Shown: piece by piece, positions 13,081 to 25,046 of the stretch | Layout of the letters: every line of letters begins with the position of its first letter | Numbering within the stretch: the first letter of the stretch is position 1 | DNA from: Cytidiella melzeri | Taxonomy: Eukaryota > Basidiomycota > Agaricomycetes > Polyporales > Irpicaceae | Reading direction: 5' to 3' | NCBI GenBank assembly: GCA_022592445.1 | Contig: JABYQR010000023.1 | Location: forward strand, 62,001 to 126,000 | DNA: 64,000 bases | The notes under the pieces: generated by a model | The model's database searches: none | Seen by the model: only the letters and a program-made list of their open reading frames with translations | Told to the model about the DNA's origin: nothing | Program-made: the position numbers and the translations under genes

Positions 13081-16000
13081 TCAAATCCCATTCCACTCAA
13101 ACCCTTTCTTCACCAACAACTTCGCCGACAGCGACAAGTCCTCGGGTGCGCTGCTAGGACCCACCCGAATCAGGTACTCCCCGCTCTCGACAACCCACCG
13201 CTTGACACGCTCTTCCCAGTACGACACGGCGTACTTGTCGAGTTCGAGCTTCACGGTCTCGCTCTTGCCGGGCGCAAGGTCCTTGACCTTGGCGAACGCC
13301 TTGAGCTGGAGCGGAGGGTGCGTGAGCTCGGACGTTGTGGGGAGCGTAACGTAGAGCTGTGCAGTCTCTGAGCCTGTGAGCGGCCCGGTGTTGGTGATTT
13401 TGATGGAGGCGGTGGCGGTGATGTCGCCGTCGGTGTAAGTGGGTTCGGAGACGGTGAGGTCAGAGTATGAGAAAGTGGTGTATGAGAGGCCTTGGCTGTT
13501 TGATTTGTTGTTAGGACGGCGAGGAACGGGATGCTGCCAGGTAATGCAAGAAGAAACGTACCCGAAGTGGAAGGTTGGCTCGATCTGTCTGTGATGGTAG
13601 TGTTTGTAACCCTGAACAGTGAGATTAGTTCCTCTATGGTAGCCAGATGACAGAAGACACGAGTTGATACTTACCACGAAGAGATCCTCAGCGTACCGGA
13701 TTTCACCGTGCTCGTGGTGGAAATGTCCATGGCTGGGCACATCCTCGAGCCTCTTGGGGAACGTCAAGCTCAGCTTGCCACTCGGGTTGACCTTACCCGT
13801 AAGAACGTCTCCAATAGCCTCTCCAGTGGCGTTACCCAAGTACCAACTGTGAAGCAAAGCTGGCACCTCATCTACCCACGGCAAGGTAATGCTGGATCCA
13901 CTTTGTGTGACGACGACAGTCTTCGGGTTGGCAGCGAGGATCTTGCTGACAAGCTCGTCTGTCCTTCCGGGGAGTGCCAAAGTCGTACGATCGTACCCTT
14001 CCGTTTCCCAATCAGCGTTCAAGCCTACGACGGCGACGACAACATCAGCCTCCTTGGCCAACTGCACAGCGGAGCTTATGAGCTCGTCTGGGTTTTGAAC
14101 CTCGGCGCCGCCGAGACGAAGACCGGGATTGGAGTCCATGACGGCCTCGACGAGGTCATTGTCGGCAGGGGCACGGACGTTGCAGTAATCGACGAGGATC
14201 TTGTGCTTGACGCCGGCTTTGAGCATAAATTGGCCTTTCTCCTCGGTCGAGCCTGACCCGAAGAAGTGCTCGCCACGAGTTTGCTTCGTCCAGTTGTCAA
14301 TGACGAGTTGATCATCTACGAATAGCTGCAGGGAAGTTACAATAAAGATCTTTACGTGAGCGAGAACGGTGGGGGTGTTACAAACCTTCGCACGGCCTGC
14401 AGAGAGCAGGCCAAACTCGTACAATGTGTCCTTCTCCCTTGGCTTGAACAGCCCCTTCAGCCTAAGAGACCAGCGTTTCGTGATACCCTTCGGGTACGAG
14501 GTGCTATTGTGTCTGATCAGCGACTCGACCTGACAGGTAAACTCAAGCTGGTTACCTAATAAAGAGGCGCGTCTCATCCATGAACTGTACCCTGACAGGC
14601 TTCTCTACCGGAGTCATGCTGTCGTCATCCTCGTGGGCAAACCATTCACCGATCCATCCACGCTTGTCATCTTCGGTGAGCAGCTCGTATTCCAAGGTCG
14701 GCAAGGTCATGTAGGCTGGATAGAAAGAAAGAAACCAGTAAGGTGAGTGTTACTACGAGGAGAGACGATCGGGATAGCAGACCTCTGGCACCCTCGGAAT
14801 AGGTGATCTCGACGTTTGGATCGTTCTCGCGCAAAGCTTGGACGATGCCCTCGTATGGGCTGACGAAATAGCTGGGTTTGAGACTGGCGGAGCCTCCGCC
14901 GCTGAGAACAGCAGCTTTGGCATTCCCACCGACGATGACGACCTTCTTTAGGCCTTGCTCCTTTACCAAAGGGTCAGTCAGCCACACCCACAACAGACTT
15001 GAAAGCCGGAGCTTACCTTCGGCTTGAGAGGCAGGAGGCTGTCCTTGTTCTTCAGAAGAACAATGGACTGGGACGCGACGCTTTTCATCAAGAGCTTATC
15101 CTCCTCAGATTCACGGGTATATTCTTGGCCATCGCCGTCGAGAATCTGGCCTGCATGTGAGCATATGTGACAACAAATCGGGACACCTAAAGTTACCTCC
15201 GGCGCTGCCTCGGCGCACTTCTTTGTGAGCTCGAGCACCTTCCTGGCACGCTCCTTGATAGTCCGTATAGTGATTTTCCTGCTCTGAATCCTGGACCATA
15301 ATCAACTAAAAGAATTGCACGATAAACACTGAGAGATTTACGTACGAGCGGTTCATGAGATCAAGTGTTCGCCACTTGTTTGTACCGGGCATTTCAAGAT
15401 CAAGACCAGCGTTTATAGCATGGTCGATTGAGTATACTCCGAACCAGTCACTCATGACAAGTGCGTCGCTCCCCCATTCCTTGCGCAAGATGTCCTGAAT
15501 GATGAATGGATTCTCTGATACATGTGTACCATTGACACGATTGTAGGCGGTCATGAAGGACCACGGCTTTGCAAGTTTCTGCGCGAGCATGAACGGCATG
15601 AGGTAGATTTCTCTCAGCGCTCGCTGGGACATGACCGAATCGTAGGCCATGCGATCGTTTTCCTTGTCATTACCGACAAAGTGCTTGATGGCGACCGCAA
15701 TGCCACCCTTCTGGACACCATTGACATATGCAGCGGCGATTTGGCCGGACAGGTAAGGGTCCTCGGAGAAGGACTCGAACGAACGACCTCCGAGCGGGTT
15801 GCGCTGGATGTTGCACGTCGGGGCCAGGAGGACAGATGCAGCCTTGATCTTGCATTCCTCTGCGAGGAGTTTCCTGCCGACGGTCTCGATCAGTTCGGGG
15901 TCGAAGGTCGAGCCCAGAGCGGTGGCGGATGGTAAGCACTTGGCAGGTGTGCCCATGAAGAAATGATTGCCTCGAACGCCTTGAGGAACGGTGTAAGAAA

Positions 16001-16195
16001 CAGACAGAAAATAGAAAGAAAGGCAGTACACGTACCGTTTGGACCATCGCTGACCTTTATAGCTGGGACACCCAGGCGAGGTACACCGTGTGTATGCCAA
16101 AAGCCCACACCAGCGGTAAGCAGAATAGCTTCGTCAGTCGTGAGCTGCTCGACGACCTCGTCAATATTTGCGTTCTTGAAATCAGAGGGTGGCAT
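13081..16195 (-). CDS. GH3 beta-glucosidase with inserted PA14 domain, probably intracellular
   Basis: Ten exons (16195-16036, 15979-15346, 15290-15197, 15155-15017, 14960-14793, 14715-14556, 14512-14386, 14325-13675, 13611-13562, 13495-13081) give 865 aa. The N-terminal barrel has [40 protein letters not shown] and the nucleophile motif MSDWFG (Asp near residue 230). The alpha/beta sandwich follows and is split by a PA14 domain ([33 protein letters not shown]), the arrangement of PA14-containing yeast and fungal beta-glucosidases. A fibronectin III-like domain closes the protein. No signal peptide precedes [14 protein letters not shown], so it should hydrolyse imported cellobiose or aryl glucosides inside the cell. 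Exon 9 is only 50 nt; the intron at 14555-14513 is 43 nt and was chosen because it restores the conserved [17 protein letters not shown] register. Confidence 0.95.
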
Positions 16196-17046
16196 GTTTT
16201 GGCAAGGGGTTCAAAACGCAGGAGGAACCTATATGGCGGTTGGAGGAGTAGAAAAGAGAGAAAGACATGCCACTGTGAAGTCGGGCTCTTATACAGCCAC
16301 AAATTGGCGAGACCACTCGCACACTGGGTGAACCAGGTGAACGCAATTCAGATCCGATTCATCCGAGGTTTCGCCGAACACGTTATCCTCGACCCTCCAA
16401 CTTCCCCGGATCTCCCAAGCGGCTTTAGACATCCGGAAAACTTTGATTGCAGTACTTACCTCGCACAAAGTCTGTACAGTAAATTAACAAGTCGAGAGCG
16501 GCGAAGGCAGTCAGAGACAGCCACTCGAAGCGGCGTGGATACTGCTGTATGTTCAGAGTGCAGGAAGAATAGTGAAAAGGTAGATAGCTTGCGTTGGAGG
16601 GTCCTTGCATGACCTCAATCCGCAGCGGTCGATACCCCAGACGTTGCAGTTGAAACGCTGACAGTGGCGAGGCTGGGGTAGCATCTAAACTAACAAAGTC
16701 GTTCAAGATGCGAGAGCTCGCGCGAAAAGGAGATGGGAGACGTACCATAGTAAATGGCCCGGGGTTTTCTGTGGTATCAGACCTTTAATGCTTCCAGAGA
16801 GCGTGCTAGGTGCATTAGCCTGAGGACTCACCACCATATGTTGCTGTAGGTTTCGCCGTGAGTGCGCATGAGAAGTTACGTCAAAGGCTTTGGCCGTTAT
16901 TCCTGTGAGAGCTGACTGCAGTAACTCTTGGACTGTACAGTAGTGGAGAAGATATACTGTATAAAGTACAGTATTCGCGTTGTAAATCATGTAGTTCAAG
17001 TTGTTGTCATCTTGTTGACGCCGTGTCTCCGTTGGCGGCAGCGTGA
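16196..17046. other. Non-genic stretch upstream of the beta-glucosidase
   Basis: Promoter side of the GH3 gene, then about 700 bp in which no reading frame or repeat could be supported. Confidence 0.4.
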
Positions 17047-17052
17047 CTAAAC

Positions 17053-17749
17053 TATGAAGTTATTTTTGGGTTTTTATCAAGAAACCACTCGTTTGCACGG
17101 TCACAATGGGCGAAACGAGGGCGTGAACGAGGATTTGTGACGTGGTCACGGTTTCACTTTCGCGAAACGAGTCCACGGTCCTCACCATCAAGCGTCTATT
17201 TGCGCGAGTTTTGATGGGAGACCAAATATGGGGGTTGAGCCGCCCGAGCGGCGGGGCCCTCTTGGTAGTAAAAAGGCTTTGCAAGCTCACTGTGCAGCTG
17301 AATTCCCCCAGTACAAGATCAACACACCTGTAATGTATAGTAGTATACTAATGCAACAATCTCATTGTCACTGGAGCCATGGAGCTACTGGAATTGATCT
17401 CCAAGTGCTTTATAACAGGTTATGGGTGTTGCTGCACAAATTGAACATTACATAGTAGGAGAAGAGAATTACAATGATTGCTCAATCCTATTATTCTATA
17501 GCTATGTGAAGATTTGTGTCCTAGAAATCCTTCCTGGATGCTGGGGAGGAGCGTGGGAGACCGAACTTGCCAATTGAGGAAAGCAGCGGTATGTTAAGCG
17601 CTATTGAAGCGCCCGAGTGTGATGAGTGGTTTCTTGTTTTTTTGTTCGCGTGTTTGCGAGTGCACCGGTCGAAACCATGATTGTGACATGAAAAATCACA
17701 AAATCGTGACGTTCGCGACTTCGAATAAATACCCATAAATAACGTCATA
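17053..17749. mobile_element. 697-bp inverted-repeat element with 6-bp target duplication (MITE-like)
   Basis: The left end (17053-17076) and the reverse complement of the right end (17749-17726) match over 24 nt with only three or four mismatches (TATGA[A/C]GTTATTT[T/A]TGGGT[T/A]TTTAT). A second inner pair sharing AGAAACCACTC occurs at about 17080-17090 and 17634-17624, and both arms also carry GTCACAAT, so the inverted repeats are long but decayed. The element is flanked by direct CTAAAC at 17047-17052 and 17750-17755. No transposase is present, so it would need one in trans. The 6-bp duplication does not assign a superfamily by itself. Confidence 0.72.
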
Positions 17750-17755
17750 CTAAAC

Positions 17756-19235
17756 GCGTCGTAACAGTCACGTAACTTGTATCACACTGCGTGTCACGCC
17801 AATTCGCACCTTGATCTCAAACCGCCATCAGAGCCTATCACCCTACGTTGGATTGTACATGCAAGAGAATCACGATGGCACCGAAGTCACCGACAGCACA
17901 AAGCAAAGGAGCATACAGCGTAGGCTCCTTCGCCACCATTGACAAGCTCAAAGTTCAACGTCTCGCCATGCTCTCCTGCTCTGGCTGTATGCGTCATTTA
18001 GAGGTATCTGAGATTGCAATGAGGAAAGGGAGCAATCGTTCCTCGTTGTGGCTTCAGATATTCCTGATTGATCTTTCCAATTTCCTCTACATCTGCCTTC
18101 GTATGCTCCTGGTAAGTGTCACGGTTTTGTATTCGTGACACATGGTTGCTTCAAAGCTGCAGACACCGATGACGGCGTCCACACGCTGAATGGTGTCGAG
18201 GGGGTGTCGTAGGCGTATGACTGGGGAGGCAGCTCCTCAGCCGGTAGGACTAGGACATAGCAGCCGCGCAAAACGTCAAGGCGTAAACGTCAGAAACTAG
18301 CTGTCAATCCCACATCTTATCTCTTCAAAGTTTTTACCCTCGCTGCCTCTTCGACAGCCGACACTCCCATGCTCACCACTCAGTCAAGAGCGGCGGTAAT
18401 CCTGGTGGTGTCAACATGAGATTGCAACACTGTCAACGGCTCTTCAAAGCACATCGTAACAACATGGTCAATGTTCAGATCTTTGGTGTACTTCAAGTTG
18501 AAGGACATGACGAAGACGAGCAACTCCGCAGCTTGACACGCCGGTATCAAAGCGCTCATATTTATGAGACTTAACCTTCTCACTCACACTTTCGCTGGTG
18601 ATGCTTCCCAGACCGCTGTGGTGCTCTCCGGTTTGCGTTCGTCACATTTCTTCAGCTCGTAAATGAACTTGTGGGCAATGTGGCCACGATCACCTTAACG
18701 ACAGTCAAAGCTTCATTCCAACCTCGAGTGCCGATCTGAGGAGGACGTCAGACCATGACATGATCTGATTGCACGAGGCGCACACGAGGGCGATTCTCCA
18801 TGTTGCCCTTTGCTTCGAATCGCGGGGGTCATCTGTGGCAATAATGATACTCATCTAACGAGTAAGTGTTTGAACTACAGCATCCGAAGCCAAGCCGCTA
18901 CTTGTTCAACAGAGCCCTGTAGATTATGGGCGGTGATTTACTGGTCGCTATGCAGTTTGTAGAGGTATATATGAGCGATAGCTTCCTTGGGACTCTGTGT
19001 CTAGCACCCTTGGTCCACTTCGTCTTCTCATTCGTTTTTTCTTTCAGTACGTCTACAAGTGCATATCATGCATACCGTTAGCCAAGCTGACACTCCATCT
19101 TCAGACGCAGCGCGTTGATTCCCATTTTTCACCATTTGAAAACTGTTGCTCTTCGCAGTTCAGTACTTCACCGAGCCTCGTGCCTGTCCTCCCTCCAATC
19201 CCTCCTTCAAGTCAAACCCGAGATTCACTACCAGT
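17756..19235. other. Region without a recognised gene; weak coding-like fragments
   Basis: A plus-strand frame (17875-18138) and a minus-strand frame (18583-18380) look protein-like but match nothing I know and do not splice into a model. The last 200 bp are the 5' side of the MARVEL-like gene. Confidence 0.35.
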
Positions 19236-20148
19236 ATGTCTGACCTGCCATGGATGGTTAAAGCAATGCCCTGGTTCCACAGGATCGTCTTCCGTACGTT
19301 CCTCCTCATAGTCCCTCTGAAGGATTGCGGCTAACTCAAACCTCTCCCAGTCCTCGTCTCAATCTTCTCAGCCATCGTCCTCCGCTCCAACATCAACTAC
19401 ATTGCACTGACGACAAATTCCGACGCGTTCGACGTCTACACCGTAACGGCGGATCCATTCTCACAATTTGGTTTGGCGGTGTCAATCATAACGCTGATCA
19501 CGCTTATCCCAATGTCAGTACTGAACCTGGAGATGTTTCGTGCTTTCGTTGGTTTGCTGACCGATTTGTAAAGACGTCTGGCAGCGTTGATCGCCCCTGG
19601 CGCATTCATCTGTACCGTCTTTTTCGAGCTGTTGTGGTTCGGTACGTCCTCCGTTCGGTCTGGGTGAGCATCAGAAGTGACGTGCATCTGTTTCATAGGG
19701 ATTTTGCAATGCCTGTGGCTTGGTTCGGCAATATGGTCAATGCAGATTTACACGAAAGAATGGAAGAGTCTTTGCATGATTGACAACGACCTCGATGATG
19801 TCGCGGACGTTTGTCTCGACGTCCGGTTCGACATTGGGTTCGGGATCGCAAACTTTGCGCTGAGTAAGTCTTTTTCTCTTATCTCATCAACAACTCGAGT
19901 TGCAACTGAAGAAAATTCTTTTGCTAGCGCTGCTATACTACATCCCTCTTGTCATTCTCGCCTGCCTCGCTGCATCCCACGGAAAGTCGGTGTGGTGGGA
20001 AGGCGTCCGGATGACTAAGTTTGGCTACGGAAAGCCTAACCCCTTGCTACAAGATCCACAGTCTTCTGCGTGGAGTAGCGATGCCACGCTGGCATCTTCT
20101 CACAAGTTCAACATCGATGCGGACCCGACGGCAATGAAACAGGTTTGA
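19236..20148 (+). CDS. MARVEL-like four-helix membrane protein, copy 1
   Basis: Five exons (19236-19293, 19351-19513, 19574-19641, 19699-19863, 19928-20148) give 224 aa. Four hydrophobic segments are visible: FLLVSIFSAIVL after a short N-terminus, FGLAVSIITLITLIP, a segment around PGAFICTVFFELLWFG continuing ILQCLWLGSAIW, and LLYYIPLVILACLAA, followed by a polar cytosolic-like tail with WWEGVRMTKFGYG. This is the layout of MARVEL-type proteins common in Agaricomycetes, whose biochemical role is unknown. Two paralogues (42838-43708 and 47852-46877) share it, with exon 3 exactly 68 nt in all three and matching intron phases. The third intron acceptor and second donor (GTCAGT) were chosen because reading through hits a stop. 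Confidence 0.7.
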
Positions 20149-20940
20149 TTGATAAGAGGAATTGCTTTTCTGTGCTTAGTATGTACTGCTTTCGATATTC
20201 ATAGGGTATTCAAATGGAATTATCACGAGGCGCTGTAGTTATATGTATCCAATGTCGGAGCCCGAACAAACGACAGAGTTTAAGTTGACGGCTGAGTGTT
20301 TTGTTGTGAATTCGCTTGTTCAACTGTTGGGAAGTGCGGACGACTAGTACGGCACATGTACACCTAGTAAGAATATTGGCACCAATTATAGAGCGGGAAA
20401 AGGAAAACGTGAAGCAGGGTCAGAGGCTATAGTAACTCATCCACCCTCCAAGTCCCTGAAACAGTCGTCGATGTCTTCGCGTTGCAAAGTCGCCAGTGAG
20501 TCACGACGCCGCACATGTCCTTGCAGGGATATGCAGCCGGCCAGAGCGTACTTGCTTCCTTCATATACTCGCTCGTAGTCCGAGTCCAGGCTTGGTATAG
20601 TAACTTTTCGAATGAGTGCTCCATCTTTGGGACACCTGCTCTTGTCTTTCACAGTTCACAGCGGCTAGGGTCAATGTTCGCTCCGCTTGTTGATTCTGTA
20701 TCACCTCCTTTCTGTAATTTCATGGTCGGCGAAGCCTTGGTCGAAGTGATTCGCGGGCCAGTGGATTCCCTCAGCAACCATCCCCGCGCACTCAACCATG
20801 AATCCCATACATATACATACTTCGTTGTACTTGAATCTGGCGGTGAACTTTCTGCCAGAAATGTTCAAGGCTGGCTTGAGTACGGCGAACAGGTTGCTCG
20901 CCTTCACAGCTTCTGTCTCAATTGACAAAACACCGTTATG
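20149..20940. other. No recognised gene
   Basis: Includes minus-strand frames at 20652-20437 and 20928-20701 with protein-like composition but no recognisable domain or splice links. Confidence 0.3.
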
Positions 20941-21490
20941 AGACTCGTTGCATCCCCACCACAGATCACGGTCTTGACATCATGATGGTCTCGCTGTCGT
21001 ACATGTTTGAGCAGTGCGTTTCACCTTACCTTGATGCCAGGAGATAAGTACTACGACAATTCACTGACACGTACCACTGCGGTCACGCAGATTCTGTGTC
21101 TGTCCTGAAATTTTGGTGGAATCTGCTGGTACTATTTCCGCTTACAATATACTGTTGTCTACCAACTGGTTAGTGGCACATTTATTCCTATGAAGTCAGA
21201 CACTAGCGCTTTAGCCCACACAGGGGTGTAAAGGGTTGCGACTCCCGTCATGGACTTTACAGGTACAGAACCGAATATACCAGTGCAAATACTCCTATCA
21301 TCAAGCTGCAAGTATCGCCTGTCAAATTGTGGCGCAAGTTGAAACTTTGAATGAAACTTCAACAGCCCCCTGAGGCCCGGAGGTACCGTGTTGCATGTTC
21401 CTCTACTTCACATCAATACCGTTGCTGGCGCACTTCTATCTCCTCAACTGTGACAGCTCCTCATAAACTCTTCCGTGACCCAATTTACGC

Positions 21491-24209
21491 CATCCCTTCT
21501 TGGACCTGTACCACCACCACCTCATTAGGCGCTGGAGCCGATGAGCCATACTATACCGAACACCTACCACTAATCTCATTCGCGATGCACTTCTTTCATT
21601 GCTCTCCGATCCAATCCTACACGTCCAAGCCGGCAGAGGCAGTCAATCCCTCTGGATTGTGCCGGATCTCCCGCCTCACTTGTCATCCCTGGGTGGATCG
21701 ACAATTCCGACCAACTCAACCTGTCCATTCCCCCCCTCGACAACCCTCTTGTGCAGCGCTTCGCAGCATAGTCCAAACTCACCATCCCTCTGCTTTGCGC
21801 AGAGCTGTCCGACGTGGAAGTGCGGGATGCACTCTGGAGACCAGGTCCGGTGTTGGGAAGGCCACAGGCCGATCAACAACGTACACCCACACGGCAGGCC
21901 TGTGAGCAGATGTGCAGCATTATTTTGCAGGGAGGAAGCCCAATGGCGGTCATGGCTGGCGAAGGGTAGGGCGTCAACGGTGGAAGTTGGGATGCTGAGG
22001 AGTTTTGGTTGAAGAAGACAGGGCACTCGTTTCAAGCCTCTCTCTGAGGGAGAGTTCATTTTCTATCCCCCCCAACTACTTTGAAGCTCACAGGATGAGC
22101 TACTGCTCTCCTGATGGGATTACACGCATCTAACCGACCCCCTCACAAAGGGTTATGGCAAGCACCTGGCATCGTTACCCAAGTGGGAGACTCTGGTCAC
22201 GCTCTATTCGCACACCACTGAGGGGAGGAGGTGTCCTTATCCAATCCACGTTGCTTATGCGGTGTGATGGTTTGTAGTTAGCTCTAGTGGTGTATGTTCG
22301 GCTGTCGTGCGCCCCTGGCTTTTGCTGGCGCTGATACGCCCGGAAATCGGCTAGGCGCGGAGAACCGGCAGCAGCCCGCCATTTGCGCGGCCCGCGTCAT
22401 CCTGCGCGGCAAGTCCCTCCACTTTCCCAGCGTCACGAGCACGAGGAGTTTGCCGAGGTCACGAGGAGTTTGCCGAGGATCCGAGGACTTGACAAGGAGC
22501 AATGCGCCGGAAACATCCGAGGCCGAGGAATCGCACCGAACTCTGACACACAGACACGCCCCTTTTTGCATCGGAGCATGGGCCGGCCAGCCACCAAGTG
22601 TTTCGGACACGGGTCGGACCAACGGTAGAAGAAACTTGACGCGCGACCCCGTTTCAGGAAGACTCCTATCATGCCACGCTGTGCAACTCCTGGACGGCGT
22701 CTCATCACCTGCTCGCGACGGTTGGCGCCTCTGCAGCGCAAGGGCGCACGCCGCTACTCCGCGTCGACCAACGCTGTGTCCTGCCGGGCGTCGACTCGCT
22801 GGACATTTTGCCTCCGCAGACGGAAGTATTCCGCACTCTGGTTCCTCGCTCTCGCGTTTGGGTTTAGGACATAGAAGGAAAGGTTTAGGAGAGGGTCTTT
22901 AGGGTGTATAAAAAGCTGTTGCTTGTACTGCGTAGAAAAGAAATCAATCCCCACCCCAGTTTCCAGAGTTCACTTTACGCTTTGCGTTCGCGTCGAGGGA
23001 GTCTCTTCGCGCCCATAGCTGTAGCTTCTTCTGTGTTGTCTCACTGCGACCTTTTCCACGTTTATGTCCGCTGCGTCTACCAACGACAACCCGTCTCGAG
23101 TCTGCCGTTACTGTCCAACTGTTCCCCACCTACCCGACGGTCGCTGCCCTTACCGCCCGCGCCTGCGCGAGGTTCTACGCCGTTACCCCATCATCCCCGC
23201 GCCCACGCCGCCGCCAGAACCCTCAGCAGTGCCTACGGTCTCCCCTGAGAGATCAACTCCTAAATCACCCTTGCCAGCGTCGTCCGTCGCCTCCGTCGCG
23301 GACTCGCTTGAAAACTGCTCCTACTGCGACACTCAGAGCGATCACCCAATTCCCCTACGTTCAGGACCTTTCGTCCCGCTCGACTGCGATCGCCCACGCG
23401 CGCCGCACCCAGATTGCTGGCTATCTCCAGACTTTGAAGGCGAGGATCACGAGTGCGAACTAGTACAGTTCAATCTTACCAGCTCAACCAACGTCGTCGT
23501 TGGCCACGCATTTGCCTGTAATACGCATCGCCGCTCGGGAGGTGTTGTTCTACACTACCGCCCCCGCGCGCAGTCTGTCGAGTCCACTTGACTGCGATCT
23601 CACATAGCCTTCCGCTGCGACTCGCGCGCCATTAGCTTATCTTTCTCTCACGTTTCCTTTCGGCTTCGTTATACTGCGTTTGCTTTTTAACTGCGTTATT
23701 TTACTGCGTTACTGCGTTGCGTTTCATCTTCACTGCATCGAGCTTACTGCGTTCACTTTCACTGCGCCCGCGTTTTACAGCGACTACTTCATCTTCACCA
23801 GCGACCGCGTTTTGTGTTCGAGATTCATATTGCGTCTGCGTTTATCTTCTGCGTCCCTCCGCGCGCTGTTTTCCTACAAGCCGCGACCTTTCACGCGCGC
23901 TCTCTTGGAGCCGCGCTATAACTCTTTCGCTTTCACCGCGCCGACTTGCCCTTTTACCCGCGGTACGCGTGGTAGTTGCCCGTCTAGCTCCCTTCATATA
24001 AACTTTATCACAAAAACCTTGTCGCTCTTTTAGCACAGGTAAAACTAGGACTCTTAGACCACCTCGCATTACTTTAACACTTCCGCGCTTCCACACCTTT
24101 ACACTTCTATTGCCACTTCGTGGTTGGTGGTGTTGTCTTTAAGGTTGTTCTTAGTTCGAAGCGTGACTTAGTGTCTCAGCGCCTTTCAATATTTATTGGA
24201 AAAAAAAAA
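21491..24209 (+). mobile_element. Retroposed insertion (2.7 kb) with 14-bp target duplication and A tail
   Basis: GACCCAATTTACGC occurs at 21477-21490 and again at 24210-24223, exactly flanking the insert. The insert ends in ten A residues (24200-24209) directly before the second copy. The uninterrupted site is represented in block B around 40079-40095 (GACCCAACTCACACAAGC). A long target duplication plus a 3' A tail is the signature of target-primed reverse transcription. No reverse transcriptase is recognisable inside, so the insert is either a non-autonomous retroposon, a heavily 5'-truncated LINE or a retrocopy mobilised in trans. It contains a TATA-like TATAAAAAG at 22908 and a short tandem duplication near 22443-22480. 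Confidence 0.78.
23064..23591 (+). CDS. Hypothetical 175-aa frame inside the retroposed insertion
   Basis: An uninterrupted frame begins MSAASTNDNPSRVCRYCPTV and contains paired Cys motifs (CRYC, CSYC) with a Pro/Ser-rich linker. It follows a TATA-like box by about 150 nt and ends before a T-rich, GCG-rich 3' region. No domain is recognised. It may be the element's own short protein or a chance frame in GC-rich DNA; its uninterrupted length is the only support. Confidence 0.3.
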   Translation: MSAASTNDNPSRVCRYCPTVPHLPDGRCPYRPRLREVLRRYPIIPAPTPPPEPSAVPTVSPERSTPKSPLPASSVASVADSLENCSYCDTQSDHPIPLRSGPFVPLDCDRPRAPHPDCWLSPDFEGEDHECELVQFNLTSSTNVVVGHAFACNTHRRSGGVVLHYRPRAQSVEST

Positions 24210-24376
24210 GACCCAATTTACGCAAGCTAGCGCTGGAAGGTGCGTACCATACCCTCTCTGCAATCCTGAAAGCTCCTTCTGACATGTTTCGTAGCTTAGC
24301 CTGCTTTGCAACATTCATACTCGCTCCTGAACCTCAAACTTACAAACTTACTGCCATCCTTTCCCTCCTCTTCATC

Positions 24377-25046
24377 ATGCGCTCCTCCGCCATTGTCACT
24401 CTTGCGTTACTTGCTACCGTTGGTCCCGCTGTATCTGTGCCCGTCGCTCCTAGTGTTGTGTCCTCCGACTTGGACACCCCATCAGATACTTTTACCATGG
24501 TCACTTCCGGGAGCAATACGGTTGGTGATAGCGGCGCAATGGAGCTTGCCGCGGGAACAACAGAGTTTGTGAAGCTGCTCGCTCGCCAGCCCTCTCCAGT
24601 CGATGACCGCGGCTCCATCCTGCCATTACATAACACACCTGAAACTCAGCCGACTGAGACTCAGCCGCCTGAGTATCAGCCGGCTGGGAGTCAGCAGCCT
24701 GAGCATGAGTATCCTCCGCAGCACGGGCATGCACAGGTGCAGCCACCGCCACAGGAGCAAGGGCAGGTGCGGGCACGGCCTGAAGAAGGTAATCAGCGGG
24801 CTTTGGAAGCCTACGCCAAGCTGAGAGGTCACCTCATGTTTCTCACCGGGGTGCTAGCAGGAGCTGTTGGCAAAACAGCTTGGGATATATTGTGAGTCAG
24901 TTTGAATTTATATTGCATGTAATGCTCAGGTTTTCTCTCTCTGCAGCAAAGCAAACTCTGCTGCACCAACGCTGGCGGATGTCGCCATGGCTCCTCGTGA
25001 TCTGAGGGCTTCTCAGAATCCAACCGATTCACTTCCCTCTTGGTGA
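24377..25046 (+). CDS. Small secreted protein, repeat-block family, copy A
   Basis: Two exons (24377-24891, 24947-25046) give 204 aa. The start at 24377 is preferred over an in-frame ATG at 24284 because it begins a clean signal peptide (MRSSAIVTLALLATVGPAVS). The mature part has a Ser/Thr region, the conserved EFVKLLARQPSP, a Gln/Pro/Glu-rich low-complexity stretch with repeats of the type ETQPTETQPPEYQPAGSQQP, and a C-terminal hydrophobic segment (LMFLTGVLAGAVGKTAWDIF). No enzymatic domain is visible, and function is unknown. Its paralogue at 40220-41053 has the same signal peptide, core and tail. The 2.7-kb retroposed insertion ends only about 170 bp upstream of the start codon, so the original promoter has been displaced. 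Confidence 0.65.

Noticed and set aside
13664..14256. Plus-strand frames opposite the GH3 gene
   Set aside because: Antisense shadows of the long GH3 exon 8.
21599..22902. Several overlapping frames of 80-200 aa in the retroposed insertion
   Set aside because: GC-rich sequence keeps frames open on both strands; none has a recognisable domain.
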